A DNA stretch of 6,712 nucleotides. Source: Candidatus Absconditabacterales bacterium. Its GTDB lineage: Bacteria > Patescibacteria > JAEDAM01 > Absconditabacterales > Absconditicoccaceae. The stretch is from NCBI GenBank assembly GCA_938010495.1, contig CALLUT010000145.1:1-6712 (forward strand), given 5' to 3'. This document shows positions 1-6,607 of this stretch, piece by piece. Under the pieces are notes generated by a model. The model saw nothing but the letters and a program-made list of their open reading frames with translations, was not told the DNA's origin and did no database searches. Position 1 is the first letter of the stretch. The number at the start of each line of letters is the position of its first letter. A program made the position numbers and the translations under genes.

Positions 1-1
1 A

Positions 2-313
2 CAAAAGAAAAAACAAAAAAAATATCCTTATGAATCATTGACTGATCAAATCATTCTTAGAGATATGAACTTTGTGTTAGATCATGAACTTCCATACTGA
101 GTTATTACAAATGCATTACTAAGATGTAAAGAAATAGAAAGTGTAGAAGTATTTGATCTCTATGCTGGAAAGAACCTATGAGAAGGAAAGAAAAGTTGTG
201 CAGTTCGTCTAAAAATACCATGAGACTGAAGCATGACAACTGAACAAATAAATGAAGTAATGAAAAAAGCTGCTGAATCAGTTGAGAAAGAATGATGATC
301 CCTAAGAGCTTAG
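2..313 (+). CDS. pheT: Phenylalanyl-tRNA synthetase beta subunit, C-terminal part (5' end outside window)
   Basis: The visible 103 codons are the end of PheT, the beta chain of the (alpha-beta)2 enzyme that charges tRNA-Phe in the cytoplasm. The segment is the FDX-ACB (ferredoxin-fold anticodon-binding) domain that closes bacterial PheT. Seen with TGA read as Gly: the entry RDMNFVLDHELPYG, the core VEVFDLYAGKNLGEGKKS, the strand CAVRLKIP, a TTEQINEVM helix and the terminal SLRA. These follow the family pattern (RD.s..vd...p.g, v.lfD.Y.G..l..GkkS.a.rl, lt.eEv, LR). Several TGA codons fall at Gly positions of this domain, for example in LPYG and NLGEG. The stop is TAG. The catalytic-like and editing domains lie upstream of the window. 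The next gene starts 45 bases later in the same direction, so co-transcription is likely. The assignment to PheT rather than to a free FDX-ACB protein rests on this domain alone. Confidence 0.85.
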
Positions 314-358
314 GAAGCTAAAGAAATATAAATTTTATAAACATAGTATCGAGATAAT

Positions 359-961
359 ATGACACATTTTGAAGAGTTTACACAAGGAGAGCATACCAAA
401 ACAATTTCACTAAATGGTGGAGAAAATTCTGTATTTGTTATGGTTTGTCGCAATGATGCCCAAGTTGATCTTATATTTGAAACAATGGGGGATTGAGCAA
501 CAGTAGAAGGATATATCTTATGTTTAGCGACATGAGGAAACAAACTCAAGTGTTTTGCTAATGCTCATTTGAAGCATAATAGCTGCTCAGCAAACTTACA
601 CATAGTAACATTATATTCTGATTGAGGAAATGCTCACATAGATTGATGAGTAACTATTCATCCTAATATCTTAAAAGCGGAAGGACATCTTTTAGAAGAA
701 AATATTATTCTTTGAGAAGGAGTTACTATTAAGACATTACCAATGTTGGATGTGCGTTCTAATGATGTAAAAGCTTCTCACTGAGCAAGAATCGAAAAAC
801 TTGATCCAGTAAAACAATTCTACTTAGAATCAAAATGACTACCAAAAGATGAAGCTCAAAAGCTCATGATTTGATGATATATTGAAACGTTATTAAGTCC
901 ATTGTGAGACGAAGAAAAAATTAAGACTTTGAAAGAACAATATCTATGAATACTATTGTAG
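359..961 (+). CDS. Short SufB/SufD-family Fe-S cluster assembly protein
   Basis: A 200-residue protein of the SufBD family, the scaffold component of the SUF iron-sulfur assembly system, which works with the SufC ATPase in the cytoplasm. The first ~125 residues are the repetitive strand-turn pattern of the SufBD beta-helix. They lead to the signature LDVRSNDVKASHGARIEKLD (about 129-149) and then FYLESKGLPKDEAQKLM. His141 in the ASHG motif corresponds to the conserved His of SufD needed for function. Family members are normally over 400 residues, so this copy holds only the C-terminal half of the helix and the helical tail. It starts at an ATG after a 45-base gap and no in-frame upstream sequence was recognised, so it looks naturally short rather than cut. 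About a dozen in-frame TGA codons read as Gly, including ASHG and the GG pairs. No sufB or sufC is in the window. SufD-like is the best guess; a minimal SufB cannot be excluded. Confidence 0.8.
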
Positions 962-1872
962 TATATGAATGAAAGTGAGAGAGAATTGATCGTTATCTAA
1001 CGAGTAAATTTCCTTATTCTAGGAATTTTTTCCATCACCTAATACAAAGATGAGCCGTACTTGTGGACCGTGGAACCAAATGAAATTTTTCATCAGTAAA
1101 AAAATCTTATAAACTCTCCCAATGAGATAGTATAGGTATAGAATCCATGGAAAGATTTATAGATTGATGAGTACTCGATGAAGCTCCTGTGCGAGATATA
1201 GATATTCGTCATGAAGAAGATAATTACCTAGTAATATATAAACCTAAATGAGTCCTTAGTCATCCTAATAGTGTTTGGGATATTGAACATAAGAGTGTTG
1301 TGTGATGAGTGTATCATTATTTTAAATGAAAGTGACTCCCTTCAATGGGTTCATTTATCAGGGCATGATTGGTTCACAGGCTCGATAAAGATACGGATGG
1401 ACTTATGGTCATAGCAAAGACTGAAGAATGATTACAACATTTTAAGTGACTATTTCAACGTAAATCTGGTGCAGAAACTATAGAAGAAAAAGAGCTTGTT
1501 CCTCTAAAAAAACGATACCAAGCAACATGCGTTGTTACAGATGCTGGACGTGAATTTCTAAATAAAATTTCATGATCACTTCCTCACACGATAATAGATA
1601 TGGTCACTGCAAAAGTTCCTCACACCATACCAAAAGAGTGAATCACAAAAATTATGGAAATAGGAAAAGAAGTTGATTGAGAAATTACTTTGAAATTAGA
1701 AATTCTAACATGAAGGACTCATCAAATTAGAGTGCATCTCTCAGAAAGAGGGCTACCTATTGTTGGTGATTACTTGTATGGTACTGAAGAAGAAAGGAAG
1801 ATGATGTTAACTGCGGTTAGGTTAGAGTTTGAAGGGATTGATGGAGAAAAGAAAGTTATCTGTAATTCTTAA
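946..1872 (+). CDS. RluA-family 23S rRNA/tRNA pseudouridine synthase with S4 domain
   Basis: A 308-residue enzyme that isomerises uridine to pseudouridine in structured RNA. An N-terminal S4 RNA-binding domain (about residues 12-60, with [14 protein letters not shown] and LIQRGAVLVD) precedes the catalytic domain. That domain enters with [14 protein letters not shown] and carries the active-site motif [15 protein letters not shown], where Asp147 is the expected nucleophile. The second signature, [10 protein letters not shown] (256-265), has its invariant Gly encoded by TGA and is followed by [11 protein letters not shown]. Domain order and length fit RluC/RluD-type enzymes; the target uridine cannot be told. 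The start ATG lies inside the end of the upstream SufBD gene (16-base overlap, different frame), which suggests translational coupling. The 3' end overlaps smpB on the other strand by 17 bases. Two CGA codons (residues 83 and 190) are at positions too variable to decide between Arg and Trp. A charged insert (about 165-190) separates the motif 2 region from KK-x-Y. Confidence 0.9.
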
Positions 1873-2311
1873 TTTCCTTATCCATCATTCTCTTCGTATC
1901 TTTTTCTTTCAAAGCAGATCTTTTTTCTACTTTCTTTTTAAGTTTACCAAGTCAGACTTTAACTTTGATACGTCATTTGGTCTCATAGATTTCAAGTGGA
2001 ACAATATGTAATCAGGTTTTTCTCGTTTTAGAATATATTCTTGCTAGTTGTTGTTTTGTTATTAAGAGTTTTCTTCTTTGTTTTGGGTCATATCATTGAG
2101 CATTTACTGGGTTGGTTCTTTCATATAATGAAACAGAACAATTAACCAATCGTAGTTCTTTCTCGGTAAACGTAATGATTGCATCATTTACAGTGCAATT
2201 TCAAAATTTGATAGATTTAACTTCATGTCACAGCAAAACTATTCACGCTTCAAGGGTATCAACGATCTCATAGTTAAAATATGCTTGTTTGTTTTTACGA
2301 ATAAGTTTCAT
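1856..2311 (-). CDS. smpB: SsrA-binding protein SmpB
   Basis: A 151-residue protein that binds tmRNA (SsrA) and brings it to stalled ribosomes for trans-translation. The start is the ATG complementary to 2309-2311 and the stop is TAA. Seen in order: an N-terminal [12 protein letters not shown] strand, the hallmark G-x-EVKSIKFG (28-37), D43 and following strands, then [16 protein letters not shown] (about 74-89). Next come LHIVPLEIY and the basic stretch [20 protein letters not shown], and the lysine/arginine-rich tail that reaches into the decoding centre. Several of these glycines are TGA codons. Residue 54 is CGA. In SmpB homologues this site, in the GE-(V/L)-aromatic-L segment, is Phe, Tyr or Trp, so it supports reading CGA as Trp. 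Length is typical for the family. It converges on and overlaps the pseudouridine synthase gene and is divergent from the thioredoxin-like lipoprotein gene. No tmRNA gene was found in this window. Confidence 0.93.
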
Positions 2312-2417
2312 TTTAAAACTTCTTTTTTGAGTTTGTAAACATCAATACTGTCTAATATATTGAAAAAAGCTCATAAACAAATAGAAAATAGTATTTATTA
2401 ATTATTTAAACGTTTTC
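2312..2417. other. Divergent intergenic region between smpB and the thioredoxin-like lipoprotein gene
   Basis: This 106-base, very AT-rich gap must hold the start signals of both divergent genes. Reading leftward toward smpB, a TATATT (complement of 2354-2359) could serve as a -10 box, with a weak TTTGTT about 16 bases upstream. Reading rightward, a TTGAAA at 2360-2365 resembles a -35 box, but no convincing -10 box stands at the right distance. No purine-rich Shine-Dalgarno sequence is evident before either ATG. The promoter reading is tentative. Confidence 0.4.
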
Positions 2418-2867
2418 ATGAAAAAATTATCACTTGGGTTAATAGTAGTATTTTGTTCAGTAGTTCTTATTTGATGTGGTTGAAATACTTGAGGTACAGC
2501 AAGTACATCAGGAGGATCAAACTGAGTAGCAGTAAATAGTGCCGCAAATGTATGAGAAGGAACAGAAGTAGTAGTAGCTAATAACTGAGAAGTTGCTGCA
2601 CCTGAAGCAGTAGAACTAGCACAATGTATCAAAGAGTCTTGACTAAAAATGTATGGGACTGAACGATGTGGGCACTGTAAAAACCAAAAGAAATTATTTG
2701 GTGATGCATTCACACATATTGACTATACAGACTGCGATGCTGATAAAACAGCATGTGTAAACGCTGGTGTTAGAGGATTCCCAACTTGGGTTGATTCAGA
2801 CGGTAACGCTTATCCAGGAACTCAACAATTAGATAAACTTGCAAGTATTGCATGATGTGAAGGGTAA
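2418..2867 (+). CDS. Lipoprotein with VKOR-associated-type thioredoxin-like domain
   Basis: A 149-residue predicted lipoprotein disulfide oxidoreductase. It has a Lys-Lys start and hydrophobic segment (4-18), then the lipobox L-I-G-C with the lipidated residue Cys20; Gly19 is a TGA codon. A Gly/Ser/Asn/Val-rich linker (21-66) leads to a thioredoxin fold. This begins with C70, then MYGTE-x-CGHC (C84/C87 active site), KNQKKLFGDAF, a cysteine pair C106/C113, the cis-proline loop RGFPTW (P122) and a YPGTQQLDKLASIAGC tail. The order YG-x-x-WC-x-x-C, QK-LFG, PTW and Y-G-x-Q-x-L closely matches the thioredoxin domain fused to or partnered with VKOR, so it probably exchanges disulfides on the outer face of the membrane. 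Residue 83, just before C84, is CGA; the family has Trp here, strong support for CGA = Trp. The region coding for the domain (residues 76-145) has no TGA and uses only GGN glycines, unlike its own linker. No VKOR or DsbB gene is in the window. A terminator follows. Confidence 0.88.
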
Positions 2868-2891
2868 GAAAGACTCTATAAAACATACTAT

Positions 2892-2921
2892 AAAAGCCTC
2901 TCAGTTTTGAGAGGTTTTTTT
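2892..2921 (+). terminator. Rho-independent terminator after the thioredoxin-like lipoprotein gene
   Basis: A perfect 7-bp inverted repeat, CCTCTCA (2897-2903) and TGAGAGG (2908-2914), encloses a GTTT loop and is followed at once by seven Ts. Upstream As (2892-2895) could extend the stem against the T-tract. It lies 25-30 bases after the TAA of the lipoprotein gene and separates it from the lysS operon. Confidence 0.9.
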
Positions 2922-2943
2922 ATTGAAAGCTTATAGACTAACA

Positions 2944-2971
2944 TTGAATATTTAGCATAAATCCTTATAAA
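2944..2971 (+). promoter_or_regulatory. Possible sigma70-type promoter for the lysS operon
   Basis: TTGAAT (2944-2949) and TATAAA (2966-2971) are separated by 16 bases and lie 34-61 bases upstream of the lysS start codon, just after the terminator of the preceding gene. The position fits. In such AT-rich DNA a chance match is quite possible. Confidence 0.4.
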
Positions 2972-3004
2972 TCACTTATTATTTAGAAATATAGAAATCT
3001 CCGC

Positions 3005-5632
3005 ATGTCAGAACAATTAAATGAATATCAAACACGTATTCAAAAACTAGAAAATCTCAAGAAAGCATGAGTTGTGCCATATGCAAATAAATTTTCAAAA
3101 ACTCACAGTACGATTGATTTACAAACGCTTTGAAAAGAAGGGAAACTTTCTCCTGCAGATATTCTTTTAGAAAAAGGATCAGTAAGTACCTATAGTACAG
3201 CATGAAGAATGATGATGTTTCGTACTCATGGAAAGTTAAGTTTTGCTACGATTAAAGATGATGTTTGAGAAATACAAATAGCTTTTTTAAAATGACTTTG
3301 TTCGTTTAACACAGGACACAAGACTGTTGATTCACTCGAAATTAATGGTCAGGAAGTTACAGCATATAAGTTTGTAGAAAAATATTTTGATGTAGGAGAT
3401 TTTATAGGAGTTCATGGAGAACTCTTTGAGACAAATCATTGAGAACTTACATTGTTTGTAAATGAATTTCAAATGATGAGTAAAGCGTTGAGACCTCTAT
3501 GAGACAAGTGGCATTGAGTAAAAGATGAAGAAAAACTCTATCGCCAAAGATATTTAGACATGACTATGAATAATGATTCATACGATAGATTCTTGTTCAA
3601 AACAAAATTCTATGATGCCTTGAGAGAGTTTTACAAAAACCAATGATTTCAAGAAATTGTAACATCTATCTTGTGAAATTCTGCTAGTTGAGCTGCTGCA
3701 AAACCATTTATTACACATCATAATGATTATGATCTTGATGTGTTTTTGAGAATTGCCTTTGAACCAGCTTTGAAAATGGCAACTGTATGAAGATATGAAA
3801 AAGTTTTTGAAATTTGAAAAGATTTCCGTAACGAATGATCAGATCCTTCACACTTGCAAGAATTTACGCAAGTAGAGCATTACGCAGCGTACTGGAACTA
3901 TGAAGATAATATGAAATTTGCAGAAGATATGTTTGATTACTTATTTAAAGCACTAGAACTTCCAAAGATAATTACAATCAAAGATAAAGAATGAAAAGAA
4001 AACCCAGTAGATTTTTCTACTCCATGGGAAAGAATTGATTACATAGAATGAGTAAAGAAAGCTAGTTGATGAATAGATATTACGAAGTATGGAATGAATG
4101 ATGAAGAACAACTAAGAACTGACATCAAAGAAGCATGACATCAATGGGTATGAATGGAGCAACAATGAACAACAACACTGATAGATTATCTCTATAAAAA
4201 GGTGCTTAGACCATGAATTATATGACCTGCATTCGTCTATAATTATCCTAAAACTATGCAGCCACTTGCTAGACAAAGCGATGCAAATCCAGACATAGTA
4301 GAACAGTTCCAAGTTGTAGTAAACTGATGGGAAGTTATCAAAGCATATTCAGAACTTGTAGATCCAACAATTCAAGAAGCAAACTTTGAGGAACAAGCAT
4401 GAGCTATTGAAAAATGAGATGAAGAAGCAACAAGTTGAGATGATGATTTTGTCCTAGCTATGGAACACGCTATGCCACCTCAATCATGATTTGGGATGTG
4501 ATTAGAAAGAATCCTTGCTCTCCTTACATGACAAGATAATCTTAGAGATGTTGTAATGTTCCCTTTGATGAAGCCTGGAAAACCATCAAATCAAGCATGA
4601 AAATCAAAAGAGACTAAAATCGCTGTAGCACTAATCAACAAAGAACTCAATCTAGAACCATGGCAAGAAATGAACACAATTTGACATCTGAGTGCTTCTT
4701 TATGAGCAAGATGAGGAAAGAAACTCTTACAGCAAGATACAATTAAAACTAAAGACTGAAAAGAGATAACACTCAATATACAACATGCAATTATGATAAA
4801 AGAATCATCATCAAATAGCATGCTTCATGAACTTCTTTCAAAAGCGAAAGAGGCATGAGTTGAAACAACAGAGTTTACTCAAGAAATGATAGCTACAACA
4901 GACGATGCAAAAGTTGTTTCTATGACAGTAGACAAAACACATGCTGAAATAGAATACTTATGAATCTTACTCTTTGGTAATAAGAAGACTATTGATAAAT
5001 TAACATGATGATTCCAGTTGTATTCTGGAAGTTCTGCTACAAAGAAAGAAAACAAAATTCTTCCTGAAAAAACAACTATAATAGAATCTGAAGTAACAAT
5101 TGATAATGCTTCATCACTTATGGACAAGTACCTTACAGACACCAAGCGCCATTGTCACCAAGTATGACATTGTATGCGTTATTTTGCTGAAAAATTATGA
5201 GAAGATGCTGATTTTTGGCAAATAGTATGAATGTTGCATGATGTTGATCGAGATCATATAAACAAGGATGCCTGAAGTCATCTTTGAGACCAATTTGAAG
5301 CAATGCTTGACGAAATTTGAGCTGATGATCATCTAAAAAACATTATCAAATCTCACTATCCTGATGGAACATGAGTACAACCTGAGTCGCTTATTGAAAA
5401 ATACCTTATTTCTGTAGACGAGCTTTCTGGACTGCTCTATGCATATAGTCTCATGAGACCAGAATGATTTACTGGAATGAAACGAAAGTCAATTAACAAA
5501 AAAATAAAAGATAAATGATTTGCTTCATGAGTTGATAGAGAGCACGTAAAAAACTGTGAAACGTATCTTGAAATACCACTTAATGAATTTGCTCTAGATG
5601 TAGCACAAGCACTTGCAACCTTTACTGAATAA
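3005..5632 (+). CDS. lysS: Lysyl-tRNA synthetase (class II) fused to DUF2000 and HD hydrolase domains
   Basis: One unbroken 875-codon frame with about fifty TGA glycines. Residues 1-525 are a class II LysRS, which charges tRNA-Lys in the cytoplasm. An OB-fold anticodon domain is seen ([20 protein letters not shown]), then [18 protein letters not shown], motif 2 FRNEG (R275, E277) and motif 3 GFGMGLER (E501, R502) followed by [12 protein letters not shown]. Motif 1 reads [10 protein letters not shown]: Ser221 stands where class II enzymes have proline. Typical LysRS ends near residue 500. Residues about 537-675 match DUF2000, a Pth2-like fold: [26 protein letters not shown], an [13 protein letters not shown] segment, and a [12 protein letters not shown] tail. 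Residues about 706-860 form an HD domain: H716, H745-D746 and D805 are the likely metal ligands, and KKIKDKGFASGVDREHV follows. CGA at residue 749, directly after HDVD, sits where relatives have Tyr or Trp. The fused part might act on tRNA, peptidyl-tRNA or a nucleotide; this is inference. First gene of a probable three-gene operon. Confidence 0.87.
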
Positions 5633-5645
5633 TATTTTATACTAC

Positions 5646-6605
5646 ATGCGTTTTTTCCTCTTAATTTTACTATCCTGTATCTCACTTTTCTTAGTGTGAT
5701 GTTCTGCAAAATCTGCTGAATTTACTCTTACAGGAATCTCATTACATGACACACAGAATCATCCAAAAGCTGTAGAAGCATTCAATCAAGCAATTGACGC
5801 TGATAAAAAGAATGAAGAAGCACGATTCTATCTTTGAAGGTCATATAATGCACTAAAACAATACGATAAAGCTATAACATCTCTATGGAATGCACAAGAA
5901 TATTGATACGATGAAGAACTAACCGCTTCAGAGCTATGACGTGCGTATTCTTTATGAGGAAATTATGAAAAAGCAGTACAACAATTTGAAAAAGCACTTT
6001 CATATAATCAAAATAATGCATGATACTATGCTGATTTATGATTGGCACAATATTATGTTTGAGATTTTCAAAATGCTGAAGAAAATTTCAACAATGCTAT
6101 AGAGCGTGATGAAAAGAATTTTAAGGCATTGCTAAATAAATGAGTACTTCTTGCAGATAGTTGAAAATTGCAAAGATCATTGAAGTATTTTGATGCAGCG
6201 TATGAATTGGAACCAACAAATATAGCTGTACTATATAATAAAGCGACAGTTTTAAGTGATATAAGTTATCATGAAAAATTAGCAAAATCTAAGGAATTTG
6301 CTCTGTATGCGTATCAAGCGTTATCGTTGTTTGATGAAGTTATAGAACAAAAACCAGATTTTGCAGATGCATATACGTTTAAATGAATTACATATTTTGA
6401 TATTGAAGACTATGAAGAAGCGATGTTTTGGTTGGATAAATCACTAGAACGTGATCCAACTTCAAATGATGCCTTATTTTATAAAGCAAAAACATTTATT
6501 GGGTTAGAACGTGAAGATGATGCTAAGGACGTTTTTGAAAAAATATTAGCAACTGACCCGTGAAATCTTCAAGTAATGCAGGAACTTTCAGATCTAGAAA
6601 AATAG
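5646..6605 (+). CDS. TPR-repeat lipoprotein
   Basis: A 319-residue predicted surface lipoprotein that likely acts as a protein-binding scaffold. The N-terminus is a short basic, hydrophobic signal (MRFFLLILLSCISLFLVGC) with lipobox L-V-G-C and lipidated Cys19; Gly18 is TGA. From about residue 30 to the end the protein is made of about seven or eight tetratricopeptide repeats. Repeat units show LGRSYNALKQYDKAI, LGRAYSLGGNYEKAVQQFEKAL, LGLAQYYVGDFQNAEENF, GITYFDIEDYEEAMFWLDKSL and similar, often ending in D/P-x-N-x-x-A. Residue 60 is CGA, at TPR consensus position 4 (usually Trp or an aromatic, before x-x-LG), supporting CGA = Trp. About 12 of 15 glycines are TGA. One interior unit (about 205-230) is longer and irregular. 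It starts 13 bases after lysS and ends 2 bases before the next ATG, so it is probably in the same operon. The partner protein is unknown. Confidence 0.88.
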
Positions 6606-6607
6606 AA

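Noticed and set aside
310..549. Open frame of 79 codons on the minus strand
   Set aside because: It lies antisense to the SufBD-family gene, has no recognisable domain, and exists only because the plus-strand gene is rich in TGA, which is TCA on the other strand.
1829..2011. Open frame of 60 codons on the plus strand, hydrophobic and Phe-rich
   Set aside because: It is mostly antisense to smpB; the Phe-rich look comes from the lysine codons (AAA/AAG) of the SmpB tail read backward.
2312..2417. A tmRNA (ssrA) gene next to smpB
   Set aside because: The gap is too short and no tRNA-like acceptor stem, T-loop or tag-peptide sequence is visible.
2402..2713. Open frame of 103 codons on the minus strand
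   Set aside because: Antisense shadow of the thioredoxin-like lipoprotein gene, without homology or a signal of its own.
2649..2855. A separate small thioredoxin gene starting at the internal ATG
   Set aside because: In the recoded reading this ATG is residue 78 of a longer lipoprotein with a good signal peptide and lipobox; the apparent ends are TGA codons, which are sense here.
4112..5145. Three minus-strand open frames within the lysS fusion
   Set aside because: All are antisense to a continuous, recognised protein and show no domain; TGA usage on the plus strand leaves TCA codons on the minus strand.
3005..5632. A selenoprotein explanation for in-frame TGA
   Set aside because: There are about fifty TGA codons in this gene alone, at glycine positions, so a rare recoding event cannot explain them.
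5437..5709. Minus-strand open frame spanning the lysS end and the TPR gene start
   Set aside because: It crosses the boundary between two well-supported plus-strand genes and has no recognisable features.
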